A DNA stretch of 64,000 nt from Annona cherimola (Eukaryota; Streptophyta; Magnoliopsida; Magnoliales; Annonaceae): positions 120,684,564 through 120,748,563 of the forward strand of contig CM059971.1 of NCBI GenBank assembly GCA_030490835.1, given 5' to 3'. The notes under the pieces were generated by a model. It was not told where the DNA came from, ran no database searches, and saw only the letters and a program-made list of their open reading frames with translations. Each line of letters begins with the position of its first letter. Positions within the stretch are counted from its first letter, which is position 1. A program made the translations under genes and the position numbers. This document shows positions 12,212 to 23,924 of the stretch, piece after piece.

Positions 12212-12944
12212 GTTTTCATGCTTTTATGAATGTGGTTTAAGAAAGAGGGTAATACCAAAACACAAGGTCCGTTTTGCCTCATGGAATGTTGAGACTCTTT
12301 CAGGAAAAAGTATGAAAGTAGTAGATGTTATGAGAATGGGAAAAATTAATATAACATGTCTTCAAGAGACTGGGTGGAAAGGAGAGAAGGCTGAAGAGAT
12401 TAATAGATTCAAATTATGGTATACATGAAAGGATGGTAATATAAATGGTATAAGGATAATAATAAATAACAAATTCATAAATGAAGCTGTAGATGTCAAT
12501 AGAATAAATGATTGAATTATTCAAATGAAACTTGTATTAGGTGTAGAGGTCTTAAATGTGATTAGTGAATTAAAAAACAATTTTGGGATGACTTAGATAG
12601 TATTATGCAAAGGATATCTAACCAAAAAAAGGTTGTGATAGGTAGAGATTTAAATGGACATGTGGGAAAGGAGAATGTAGGATATGAGAGAAGTCATGAA
12701 GGTTTCGACTTTGGAATGAGGAATGAAATGGGAAATGTCATTTTGGACTTTGTTATGGCATATGATTTGGTTATAACAAATACCTTATTTCAAAAACGAA
12801 ATGAACATTTGATAACTTTCAAGAGCGGAACTAATTCTAGCTAAATAGATTTATTCCTTATAAGAAAAGTGGATAGATCTCTTTGTATTAATTATAAGGT
12901 TGTCCCAAGTGAGAGCTTAGTCATGCAGTATAGATTATTAGTGA

Positions 12945-12946
12945 TG

Positions 12947-12978
<32 letters not shown>
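12945..12978. repeat. (TA)n(CA)n microsatellite
   Basis: Dinucleotide run of TA followed by CA inside the decayed RTE LINE. Confidence 0.9.
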
Positions 12979-12980
<2 letters not shown>

Positions 12981-15351
12981 AAAAGAGTTAACAAAAACTA
13001 AAGGCAATATAATTCAAATAATTAAATGGTGAAATTTAAAGGTAAATAATAAAAAAATTTAGTAAAAAAAATGATAGAATAAGGAAAATGGGACAAACAT
13101 GAAGATGGAGTAGAATCAATGTGGGATAAAATGACAACTAACATAGAAGAAGTATGACAAAGTATTGTACGTATATATAAAAATCGTAAATCCTCACATA
13201 GAGAAACTTGATTATGGAATGAGGATGTTCAAAAAGCTATAAATGTTAAACAATAAAAGTTTAAAACATGACAGAGAAATAAAAATGATATAAACTTACA
13301 ACAATACAAACTATCAAAAAAAGTTACTAAAAATATTATTAGCTATACTAAACACAAAGCTTATGAGAACTTATATGACAGATTATGAACAGAACAAGGT
13401 GAAAAAGATATTTTTAAGTTGGCTAAATTAAGAGAAAACAAGGCCAAATATTTAACACATGTTAGACGTATTAAAAGCAAGGACCAAAGAATTATAGTTA
13501 AAGATGATGATATTAAAGAAATATAGAAAACTTATTTTTATAGTTTACTAAATAATACATCACACGGACATTTAACATTAAATGTTAGTTTAAATAGAGA
13601 AGAAAATAGAAATATCAGTTATTTCTCAAAAATCCGAATATCTGAAGTAAATGAAGCTCTGAGAAAAATGAAAACAGAAAAAGCCTTAGACCCAGATAAT
13701 ATACCAATTGAGGCATGAATGTGCATGAGATATATAGGTGCAACATGGTTAACAACTTTTTTTAATAAAATTATAAAAACAAAGTTAATGTCAAGTGAAT
13801 ACAGAAAAAACATTATAGTTCCAATAAAGAGTAATTGAACGTAGACTAAAAAGAGAAACTAATGTATCTAAAAATCAAATTAGTTTTATGTCAAAAAAAT
13901 CAACTACCGAAGATATTTTCTTACTTAGACAACTATTTGAAAAGTATAGGGAGAAAAAAAAAACTTATACATAATTTTTATTGATTTAGAAAAAAACTTA
14001 CGATCGAGTACCAAGAAAGTTAATATGACAAGTAATGAAAAAGAAAGAAATTAATAAAATATATATTAATATTATTAAAGATATGTACGAGGGGGCTGCT
14101 ACGAATGTGATGACCATTAGTGGAGATACTAATATATTCCCAGTTAAAATAGGTCTACATCAAGGCTCAGCATTTAGTCATTACCTTTTTACCTTAGTAA
14201 TAGATGAAATTACTAGACATCTTAAAAAATAAGTACATTGGTGTATGTTATTTGCATGCGACATTGTTCTAATAGATGAAACTAAAGAATAACTAAATTT
14301 AAAATTGAATAGGTAGGTAGATGATTTAGAATCTAATGGTTTTAGAATTAGTCGCACAAAAACTGAATATATGAAATGCAATTTTAATAATAGTGAGAAC
14401 CCGGATGAGGAACTAATTAAGATTTTAGATCAAGTAGTAACAATAATTAATTACTTTTGGTACTTAGAATCAATAGTTTAAGAGAATGGGGAAATTGAGA
14501 AAAATATAATATATAAAATTCAAGCAGGATAGAAGAAATGGAGAAGCGCGTCAGGAATTTTATGTGACCATCGAGTTCCAATCAAACTTAAAAAAAAATT
14601 ATAAGATTGCGATAAAACCTGATATGCTTTATGGGGCAAAATGTTGGACAGTTAAAAAACAACATATACAAAAAATGAGCGTATCGGAAATGAGAATGTT
14701 AAGGTGAATGAGTGGTAAAACAAGAAAAGATAAAATTATTAATGAAATAAATTGAGAAAATTTAAAAATGAGACCAATTCGTGATAAAATGAGAGAAAAT
14801 AGATTAAGATAATTTGGACATGTTAAAAGGAGGCCTGAAGTAGCACCGGTTAGAAAAACAGAGTTTATCCAAGTAGAAGGTGGTAGTAGAATAAGAGGAA
14901 GATCCAAAAAAATATGGATGAAAGTAATTAAACAAGATTTAAAAATATTATAAATTACAAAAAATTTAATCTTAAATCGCCAATAATGACGCAACAAAAT
15001 TCATGCAGCCGACTCCACCTAGGTGGGAAATGGCTTATGATGATGATACGATTTGTTATTATTACGCATTCATATATAATTTTAAACTTATTACTCTTAA
15101 ATAAAATGTAAATTTATCAATCTAAATTTCAACCTGAAACCCAACCTGAACTCGATTTTCAAAAATAATGTTAGGATTTAGATTTTACACATAGGATTAG
15201 GATTAGGGCTGATATTTTATAAATAATGTTAGGATTAAGGTCGAGGTAGACCCAAATTTCATTAGTCTGAGTTGCACCCCTAGCAGCCACATACTAGCTT
15301 TGGAGATTATGGAGCTTTGGTGCGATGTGATGTCGTCTGCTGATTTTTTTA

Positions 15352-15724
15352 AGAGCATGATTATACATATTATGATATATTTTATAGATATATTTTTTAA
15401 AATTTTTCTTCATAAATTTGTTTCCTGAGTGTGTTGAATCTATGTATAAAGTATTATTATTTTAAAATACTTTTGCATATTTATTTTTTATTTTTAAAAA
15501 TCATCAATTACAAGGGCATCTAAGTTATGTTTACTCCTTAAAAATCTTATTTTTAAAAAAATAAAAAATAAACATGTAAAAGAATTATAAAATAACAAAC
15601 TTTGTATATAAATTGAATACACTTAGGTAAAAATATTTACGATGAACAAATTAAAATAACTAAATATAAAAATAAATAAATATTATTTTTAGCCTAAAAT
15701 GCATCATGATATATAAAGAGATGC
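15352..15724. mobile_element. Fold-back element, GCATGAT end type (FB-e)
   Basis: Left arm GCATGATTATACATATTATG and right arm, inverted, GTGCATCTCTTTATATATCA, with an AT-rich palindromic stem including AAGTATTATTATTTTAAAAT and its inverse. Ends are approximate. Confidence 0.55.
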
Positions 15725-16021
15725 ACTACAAAATTTCGTTTCCCTCATAAGTGTACCAGTTTGGCCCTACCGTAAAATTGACACAATGGCATGAGCCAAG
15801 CGAAAAGCTCCAAATTAGAGCTTCTTGCTTTTTTTAAAAATATATATATATTAATAAAAAAATTGTTACCATAAAAATTGTAATGACTTTAACTTTGGAA
15901 TTATATTTGTCAAAAATAATGATTTGAGAATTTTAATTATGACTAAAAATTGCATCATTAAATTTACTCGATGCACTGTGCATATGCATTTTTTATCCAC
16001 ACCTATACTACCAATTAAGAT

Positions 16022-16215
16022 AATAGAGTCTATCCAAATAGAAGAGGATAAGAGAATAAGAGGAAAACTCGAAAACATCGATTAAAGTAATCAAATAGTA
16101 TTTAAAAATATTACAAATTGCTAAAAATTTAGTCTTAAATCGCCAAGAATGATACAAAATTCATACAACCAATCTCACTTATGTAGGAAATGACTTATGG
16201 TGATGATAATAACAA
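16022..16215 (+). mobile_element. RTE LINE 3' fragment
   Basis: Aligns with the last 190 bases of the two RTE copies (GAGTCTATCCAAATAGAAG, then TTAGTCTTAAATCGCCAAGA and GTAGGAAATGACTTATGGTG) and ends in a degenerate GAT/AAT tail. It is 5'-truncated and carries stops. Confidence 0.8.
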
Positions 16216-17693
16216 TGATGACTTGTGCCACATTATTGAAACTACGACACATGCATATTGATCAAACTATTTTAATTGGGTTGTAGTTGCATGTATCTGA
16301 GTACATTGAGCCTCAATGCACCCGGGGTGCATAAGACTAAGTTTCATTTCAATTACCAGCATATTTTGATTGTTTGAAAAAACTTTTTCAAACTAACAAT
16401 TCTCAACCAAAAACTTTTCAAACCAATAGCTTTCAATTTAGAACTTTTTACTTTTTATAATTATTTATTCGCATTTTTCTAAACAGTTGTTTTAATAATT
16501 TCTTTATATTTATGCATACAACTAATCTATTTATATTTAAAGGGCGTTTGACAATGAATAAAACTTTTCGCCTAAATTTTTTTATTTTGTATAACTATCA
16601 TATTTTTTAATTACGTATTCATATTTTTCCATACAAACTTAGTTGCGGTTGTTTGCAGTTGTAGGCATTGAGTGCATTAAAGCTAAACATGCAGTGCACG
16701 TAAGTGCAATGACCAAAATTTTTTAATTTTCTGAATAATTTTTACACAATAACTAATATAAATTTATTTAACATTTGTATCAATTTTTACTATTTTATGA
16801 GATTTTGAGATTTTTTTTGAATTTTTAAAAATTAGTGACATTTTTAGTAATTTTATTACCCCCTTACATCACATCTTTTGATATTAATTTAACAATTTTT
16901 ATATTATAAATTTTTCATTCAAAATTTTATCATTTCACAAACACACCGTAAGATTATTTTTTACTTCTAGCAATTACTAATATCATATCACATAATTTTT
17001 TTAATTTCAAAAAATTTTACACGAAAGAATTTTATTTAAAAAATTTATCACTTCGAAACACATTATGGGTGTGTTCGTCAACGAGTACAAAATGTCATTT
17101 TAAAACTTGTCAATCTAAAATTTTTCACTCTCTATAACTACTATATTTTTAAATAATTTTTTTCACATTTTTTTATACAACTAACATACTTTTCAATTAT
17201 TTATACACAATTACCTATATACTAACATATCTATTTTAACTTTATGCTCTTTATTCCTTATCATTACCCTTATCATATCACATCATTTGACAATTTTTAC
17301 TTTTTAAAACTTTTCACCAAAAATTTTATTCATTCCCAAACATACCTATATGTTCGCAACCATTGCATTGTCGAATTTTGATTTTTACTGACCGGACCTT
17401 GTATTATCTACCATGACGCTCACCCGTTGGATTGCGTGGGCTCGTTTCCGTCCATTGGATGAGATGCCAGAAATGTGGTGCGAGGGAAATGAATTAATGC
17501 TAGGCGTTTTTAGGCACCGGTATGCCGAACCCGATTTTTAATGTTGTTATAACTCGCTTTTCTACAACTTGAACCCGAAGAACCCAAGTGTGATTTATAT
17601 TTTATATGTACTATAGAATATATTTTATATATAATATCTAAACAATATTTCTTTATATTTTTTGTATTTTATGTTATTTATATTTATAATACA

Positions 17694-18773
17694 TAGGGGT
17701 GCAACTTGGTTGGGTTCCCCCGAACCCGGCCCGCCAAACCTAATTTTTTACGATGTTAGAACTCGTTTTCTACAATTCGAACCCGGTGAACCCGATTTGA
17801 AAACGTGATAGGGTTAGGGTTCAACTGAACTTGAACTCAAGCCCGATTTCTATTTCATATATATTATAAAATATATTTTATATATAATATCTAAACAATA
17901 TTTCTTTATATTTTTTATATTTTTTGTTATTTATATTTATAAACACGTGTTTGACATATTGTAATTATATTATAAATAAAGTATATTATTTTCATTTATA
18001 CCTATCTTTTATTTCTATAATCTTCTTCATTTATCTTGTTTTTTATGTTATTTTTTTTAAAAGATATTCTTTATAGATGAATTATTTTATTAGTCCGAGC
18101 TAAGCAAATGTCCCACTTAGCCTACTTCAAAAAACTCATTTATAATAATTTTTTATTTTTTCTTCAAACACTTGTTTATCTAAGTATATTTAACATATAA
18201 AATAAGTTTTACAAATTTTGGATATATGTATATATTTTTTAGATTTTTAAAGATAAGGGTATTTTTAAATACATATATATACAAATGTTTAAAATTTTCA
18301 AAAAAAATATACACATATCCACAAATGGTAAAACTTAGTTTATATGTTAAATACACTTAGATAAACAAAAGTACGAAGAGAAAAATAAAAAAAAGTTATT
18401 GTAAATGAGTTTTTTGAGGTAGACTAAGTGAGATATTTGCTTAGCACGGGCTAACAGAATCACTCATCTTCTTTATGTTGTTATATTTTTTAAAAATATG
18501 TGGTTTGACCATATATTATTATGTTTACTTATATAATTTTTTATTATTGTACATTCATATAAAATTTTAAACCTATCACTCTTAAATAAAATGTAAATTT
18601 ATCAACTTAAATTCTAACCCGAAACTTAACCAAAACTCAAATTTTAAAAATATGATTAGAGTTTAGGTTTTACACATAGGGTTAGAGTTATGATTAGGGT
18701 TGATGTTTTATAAATAGGGTAGGGGTTAGGGTTGAGGTAAACCCGAGTTTCATGAGCCCAAGTTGCACCCTTA
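17694..18773 (+). mobile_element. hAT-type non-autonomous element H2 nested in H3
   Basis: TAGGGGTGCAACTTGG at the left and AAGTTGCACCCTTA at the right, with a perfect 8-bp duplication ATAATACA (17686-17693 and 18774-18781). Same family as H1, and inserted into another copy of its own family (H3). Carries a fold-back at 18076-18468. No transposase frame. Confidence 0.92.
18076..18468. mobile_element. Fold-back element inside H2 (FB-c)
   Basis: Ends GATGAATTATTTTATTAG and, inverted, GATGAGTGATTCTGTTAGCC. Long AT-rich palindromic stem. Flanking 9-mers TTCTTTATA and TTCTTTATG match at 8 of 9. Confidence 0.85.
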
Positions 18774-18909
18774 ATAATACATGTTTGACATATTGTAATT
18801 ATATTATAAATAAAGTATGTTATTTTTATTTTTATTTATTTTTTATTTCTATAATCTTCTTTATTTATTTTGTTTTTTATATTAATTTTTTCTAAAGATA
18901 TTCTTTATG

Positions 18910-19308
18910 GATGAATGATTTTATTAGCTCGGGCTAAGTAAATTCCCCACTTAACCTACTTCAAAAAACTTATTTATAACAATTTTTTTATTTTTTCTTC
19001 AAACACTTGTTTATCTAAGTGTATTTAACGTATAAAACAAGTTTTACAATTTTTGGATATGTATATATATTTTTTTAGATTTTTAAAGATAAAAGTATTT
19101 TAAATATATATATATACGAATGTTTAAAAATCTCAAAAAAATATACATATATCCAAAAATAGTAAAACTTAATTTATATGTTAAATACATTTAGATAAAG
19201 TGCTAAACAAGTGTATGGAAAAAAAATAAGAAAAATTATTGTAAATGAGTTTTTTGAGGTGGGCTAAGTGAGACATTTGCTTAGCCCAGGCTAACAGGAT
19301 CACTCATC
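18910..19308. mobile_element. Fold-back element inside H3 (FB-d)
   Basis: Ends GATGAATGATTTTATTAGC and, inverted, GATGAGTGATCCTGTTAGCC, with both CTTAGCCCACCTCAAAAAAC submodules and a long stem. The left flank TTCTTTATG equals the flank of FB-c, and the right flank begins TTCTTT. It occupies the same internal position of the parent hAT as FB-b and FB-c. Confidence 0.85.
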
Positions 19309-19693
19309 TTCTTTTTATTGTTATATTTTTTAAAAATATGTGGTTTGACCATATATTATTGTGTTTACTTATATAATTTGTTATTATTGTACGTTCATAT
19401 AAAAATTTAAACTTATCACTCTTAAATAAAATATAAATTTATCAATCTAAATTTCAACCCAATACTTAATCCGAATCCGATTTTCCAAAATAGAATTAGG
19501 GTTTAAGTTTTATATATAGGATTAATATTAGGATTAGAGTTATAATTAATGTTTTATAAATATGATTAAAGGCAGAGGCAGAGGTTGGGGGTGAGGTAAA
19601 CCCTAGTGTTTAAGAGGGCCGTCGTTGCCTCTGTAATCTCTCGCGAGCGCGCTCTCTCTCCCTCTCGCCACGGTCCCCGTCTTTCGATCCGCC

Positions 19694-20310
19694 TCTGGGC
19701 CACTAATGCCCTTCCCTCCAATCTCGTTGTCTCCTTTAGCCTTCCCCTATCCAATCCCAGCCCTTCGCTCAAAACGTCCCCCCAACACGTCCCCCACCCT
19801 CCTCATCTCCTCGTCCCACACCACCAGCTTTCACCGGCAGATATTTGGAATCCTCTCCTCCACGTCCGATGCCCCGGGCGAGAACAACACATACAGCATG
19901 TCGTGCCAGCTGACGACCCTCAACTCAAAGAGATCGTAGTTGCAGTTGTACGTCACATCTTTTTCCAGCCCCCAGCGGTATTACGTCGATCGGACGGCCG
20001 CCGGTTGATCGTGGAAGGATTGGACGACGGAGATTGTGCTATCGATGATGGATATGGGGATCTTGTGGTTGGCCAGCTAGAAAAAGCCCCAAGTGTGGCC
20101 AGCGTCAGTGAAATGGCGGACAATATCAAAGTGACAACTAGTGTTGAGATCGGAGAGGTCGAATGTGGGGATGAAGAGGGTGGGAGGATGGTGGAGGGCT
20201 GTTAGATTCTCGGGAGGGTCGAGGAAGAGACAGGGGATGGCAGCGGCGCCAAACTCGACGAGGCTTCGGATGCCTAGCTTGGAGTCGAAATCCTTGAGCT
20301 CTTTGAACAT
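19694..20310 (-). pseudogene. 2-oxoglutarate/Fe(II) dioxygenase fragment (ACC-oxidase-homolog type)
   Basis: Reading from the ATG at 20310 gives ELKDFDSKLGIRSLVEFG, IPCLFLDPPENL, FIPTFDLSDL and GHTWGFF. Then comes an in-frame TAG (20079-20077) where the family normally has Gln, then ANHKIPISIIDS, SFHDQPAAVR, a TAA at 19983-19981, TYNCNYDLFE, SWHDMLYV and a TGA at 19833-19831. A frameshift follows, then LSEGLGLDRGRLKE and EGRALVA. This is the order of the DIOX_N domain of ACC-oxidase-homolog dioxygenases. The catalytic HxD...H jelly roll is absent. It lies between the inverted arms of the 17373-21182 element, so it is probably a captured and decayed copy. Confidence 0.85.
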
Positions 20311-20326
20311 GTTTCTACTGCGAGTT

Positions 20327-20610
20327 GGGAAGGAGAGAAGAGAGCAAGCATGGATTACGATGTAGGTGGAAATTAAATCCTGCCAAAAATGGATGCCATG
20401 TGAGCTACGCATAACATTTTCTTCATGGTACCAAAATTCTAAATTGTAATATAACGAGTTTGAAAGGAAGTTGGGTGGGAGACCAGAGGGCGAGCATGGA
20501 TTGTGACGAAGGTGAAATTTAATTCCTGCCATAAATGGATGTCCTGTGAGCTACTCATAACATTTTCTTCGTAGTACCAAAATTCTAAATTGTAATCTGA
20601 CGGATTAGAA
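20327..20610 (-). repeat. Tandem duplication (about 145 bp x2) at the 5' side of the dioxygenase fragment
   Basis: Two units share GAGCAAGCATGGATT-like, TAACATTTTCTTC and GTACCAAAATTCTAAATTG blocks (about 20327-20470 and 20471-20610), diverged by roughly a tenth. They lie upstream of the fragment's start codon within the same MULE-like element. Confidence 0.75.
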
Positions 20611-20893
20611 TTTTGTTGCGTCGTCATCAACCATAGTATCAATGCTAATTTTCCGTATTTAACAAAAATTGCGTGATTAATTGGGAGGAGCGAGAGAGAG
20701 GCGAGAGAGAAACGAGAGATGAGGGACGCAGGGAGGGCCCAGTCAGGGGCCTACGCGCCAAAACACTTAGCATTAATTCATTTCTCTCCCGCCGCATTTT
20801 CGACGTCTCATTCAACGATAACAAATGAGCCTGATCCAACAGGTGAGAGTTGTGGTCGAAAATACAAGGTGTAGACCGGACCATAAAGATTAA

Positions 20894-21174
20894 GGGTGTG
20901 TTTGAGAATAGATAAAACTTTTGATGAAAAGTTGTAGAGAGTAGAAGTTGTCAAATGATGTGATATGATAGGGGTGATGATGATAAATAAATAGGATAAA
21001 GTTGAAATAGATAAGTTAGTTGTGTTGGTAGTTGTATAGAAATGATTGAAAAGTAGGGTAGTTGTATAGAAAAATGTGAATAAATTATTAAAAAATATGG
21101 TAGTTGTGGAAAATGAAAAGTTTTAGATTGAAAAGTTTTAACTTAACAACTTTCACTTGTTACCAAACACACCC
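20894..21174 (+). mobile_element. Tourist-like MITE, copy T2
   Basis: GGGTGTGTTTGAGAATAG at the left and CCAAACACACCC at the right, with TAA duplicated at 20891-20893 and 21175-21177. Standard family interior. It sits in the right arm of the 17373-21182 element. Confidence 0.92.
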
Positions 21175-21191
21175 TAAAACTCCATGTTGTC

Positions 21192-23924
21192 TAGAAAGGG
21201 AATTCATGTAATTTGGAATATAAAGATAAAATACAAAATTACATTTACAAATGGTGTTGCGTACTCATGTTTATGAATAGTCAGGCGCAATCAGCTGAAA
21301 AGCTCAATTTTGATCATTTTCTATTTTTATAAACATGGGATCATATCTAGATCAACTATGGTGCAGAATCTTTCACTTTTTTTTTTTATGTATTTTTGTC
21401 TAAAAATAAATAAAAAATGTAAAAAAATTAAAAGAATGACATTGCAAATAAGGAACCACCATTAAAAAAAGTAAAATGCATAAAAAAGGATTTTCCAATG
21501 GGTACTTACTTTTCTTATTAGAACAAGAAAATGTTTTAATCCGTTCGATATGTTGTGTGACTAGAGTTAGCAAAAGATCATACTCCAAATGCAGCTTAGA
21601 TTATTTAAGGGCTACATCACATTCAGGGCTACATCACAGACTAATTTAAAATCATACAAGATTCTTGAATTGAATTTGTATTGTTAATCTTACAATAATT
21701 TCTCAATTCATAAGACAACTTTTTTATTTTTCACAAAACTTCATCCATTGTAATATAATTTTACTCATTTTAGATGCACATTATTATATTATCATTCTAA
21801 GTATAAATTGAATCCAAAAATCTTATATGATTTAGAACAGGCCATTCTTCCATTTCACTAATACCTTATACTTTTGTCGGCCGATATTATAAGGAGGTCA
21901 ATTTCCCATTACGTACATTTTTAATTAAGGATTTTAATTTAATGGTACTTTTATTATAATTTTTATATTGCTGTATTCGATAAAAATTTTCTTTATCTGT
22001 TATATTTGATATCGTTTATATTATCATAAAAATAATTTCATTTATCTAGTTGAGTTTGCATGCGCTCATTCTTCAAACGTATCAAATTAATATAATAAAA
22101 TACTTTAACGATAATATTAATTTAAAAGTTATATTTTTATATCTAAATTGTCTAAAAAAATTCTAGTATGGATAAATGATTCTAGAAAACATTATTACGT
22201 TTTAATACACGTGGCAATTCTTATAAATTATACCCAAATATATAATTTTCAGCTAAAATAGTTGTATACATATTTAATTTGAATATACATATTTGATTTG
22301 AATGAAATTTTATTATAGATGGTGTTAAATATGGTGAATGAAATAAACTATCCATTAAACATCAATAAATTAAAAATGAAAGTTGTTTGTAAAACTACTT
22401 TTATGTAAAGCCCTTTAACTAGCCGAGCATGATCATTATTTTGCACCATGTACACACAGTAGGAGTTGATGATGATATTATGCACGAGTTAAAAATGGAC
22501 CGCTGAGAGAGGAGGCGATCAGATTGCAAGGGGCCCTCGGGTTGGAAAGCTCTCACCACCGGTTCTGGAAAAAGCAAAAGCCTCGTAACTGACGATTTGG
22601 CAGCGCAAGTAACCGAGACAACGGAATATCTTAAGCTTCTTTGGTGTATAGGCTGACAGTCGACAGAGGACCTGCAAGCATCTGCAAATACCATACCAGA
22701 ATTTGTTGACAAAAATCAGTCTAAATAAATCATTAGCATCACGGATTAAACTTCTTATTTTCCAATCAACCGTAGAAATCCGAGTTTCATGCAAGTTGAC
22801 AGGCTCCTAAGCTTAAAATATTCGATGACAGTATTTTCAACGTTCTTTCGACAATCAGGACGAAGGATCTTCCATCAAATTGAAATGGGACGTAAATTAA
22901 GCATGAGATGAGGAAGACTCTTGGTGGGTGCCTTGTTCATAAATTCAAGTGTAGCAAATACGTTCCACACCAGACTATGGTAAAAAATGACCCCAGTTTG
23001 GCTGGGGTGACGGAGATGACCATCTGTACACGCAAAATGGCGAAAAGGGCCGCGCGACCCGCGAGCAATACCGTGGGCACCAGACAACGTCGCTCCGGCG
23101 AAGCATTTCTAGCCCTACGCTCGAGCTACGGTGGGACCCATAATTTTTTTCTCAGCTGTGTCGAGGCGGCACACATACGAGACAAGCCTGGCGCTTGGGC
23201 TCACTAGAGGAAAATCGCATTTGGTTTGGACCGGAGTACCCCGCTGAACAGCAGCCCCAAACGAGTTATTAGCTGCCTGCGTAGGTTGGATCGTGGTGGA
23301 AGAGGATTAGAACAGTCCATAGCACTGCTGCCCCCACGTCACCCCAAAGGCGTGAATTCAATTTTCAGGAGGACAGGATTGGGGGGGCGTATGGGGACGT
23401 GGCCACACCAGTGCCGTGGACTGTCCCCACCGTCCTAAACCGCTTCTATACGTGATCGGTGAGACGTTAAAGAAGACGGTTGTCAGCGCTGAAACGACGA
23501 AGGAATGCGGATAGAAAACGGACAGCCGCTGTAATGTTGCAGTTAAATGAACTGCTGCAATGGACTTGAGCCTCGAGGGATGGCTCGAGAAGCTCTGCGA
23601 GTGGGCTCTGGGCTGAAATCGTGGCGGGGCGTAGTCCACACTGCGATTCGCTCCTGCGACTCAGGAATCAAGATTCAATTTGTCACCCAAATGCCCAAAG
23701 CAGCGATCCATAGGTGAGGCCGAAGTTGGGATAGTATAGTGAACACAAAGCCCAAAAGCTGAGCTCCTGTCAAAGACTCAAAAGCCTCGTGGTCTTGCAG
23801 TAGGAGGACTGGCGTGGTAGCTGGCCCGCTGGGAAGCAGAAGTATTGGGTGTCGTGATTGCCTCCAGTCAACCATCCGGTTGCCATTCTGGCATTTCTTC
23901 CCATTGTTTTTTCTGCCTTAAAGG
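21192..23924. other. Intergenic, no gene recognised
   Basis: 21192-22400 is AT-rich with no structure that I can name. 22430-23880 is a GC-richer, apparently single-copy island. Its open frames (for example plus 22908-23207, minus 22519-22794 and minus 23358-23639) have no family signature, splice pattern or consistent coding look. It could hold promoter or non-coding RNA sequence; I see no evidence for either. Confidence 0.5.

Larger units (their letters stand above)
11892..15049 (+). mobile_element. End-to-end but decayed RTE-clade LINE (3.16 kb)
   Basis: A 14-bp duplication, GATTTGTTATTATT, at 11878-11891 and 15050-15063 delimits the element. Visible in order: a 5' leader with about 69-bp tandem units; an endonuclease/exonuclease/phosphatase domain (RFASWNVETLSGKS at about 12270, CLQETGWKG, GRDLNGHVGKEN at about 12645); reverse transcriptase (GLHQGSAFSHYLFTLVIDE at about 14150); the C-terminus as in the 36-546 copy (14620-15020); and a short GAT tail. 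The catalytic FADD box reads as FACD, and many stops and frameshifts break ORF2, so it is inactive. Its target was inside H1. Confidence 0.93.
11127..15282 (+). mobile_element. hAT-type non-autonomous element H1, interrupted by a fold-back and an RTE LINE
   Basis: Starts TAAGGGTGCAACTT and ends GTTGCACCCCTA, flanked by GCAACCAC (11119-11126) and GCAGCCAC (15283-15290), an 8-bp duplication with one change as expected for hAT. The family's own sequence (repeated AACCCGATTTC, GGGTTAGG) is seen at 11127-11471 and about 15064-15282. Between lie a fold-back (11481-11811) and an RTE LINE (11892-15049). No transposase is seen. Confidence 0.85.
15283..17372. other. AT-rich intergenic stretch with transposon debris
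   Basis: No gene. Apart from the two elements listed separately, it holds degraded pieces of Tourist-like MITEs (16350-16650, 16860-17060), a TGCACCCGGGGTGCAT fold-back end module near 16310-16335, and a reverse-oriented MITE copy at 17066-17347 (TGGGTGTGTTCG ... CCAAACATACC). Confidence 0.6.
17521..19605 (+). mobile_element. hAT-type element H3 (degenerate ends), interrupted by H2 and carrying a fold-back
   Basis: Sequence of the H1/H2 family (AACCCGATTTTTAATGTTG, then the AACAATATTTCTTTATATTT block) begins near 17525, is split by H2 at 17694-18773, and resumes at 18774 through about 19605. Terminal TIRs are not recognisable, so the ends are truncated or rearranged. It carries fold-back FB-d. 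Confidence 0.7.
17373..21182. mobile_element. MULE-like element with long inverted ends carrying a captured gene fragment (Pack-MULE candidate)
   Basis: The left arm (17373-17520) and right arm (about 20745-21182 once a nested MITE at 20894-21174 is removed) align in inverse over about 140 bp. Examples are TTGTATTATCTACCATGACG with TTGTATTTTCGACCACAACT, CTCACCCGTTGGAT with CTCACCTGTTGGAT, and a perfect GAAATGAATTAATGCTA. Flanking 9-mers TGCATTGTC and CATGTTGTC share TTGTC and differ only by transitions. Inside are a 2OG dioxygenase pseudogene fragment and a nest of hAT and fold-back elements. No transposase is seen. The outer boundary is approximate. Confidence 0.68.

Noticed and set aside
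19606..20205. 199-codon open frame on the plus strand
   Set aside because: Antisense to the dioxygenase pseudogene; the recognisable protein similarity is on the minus strand.
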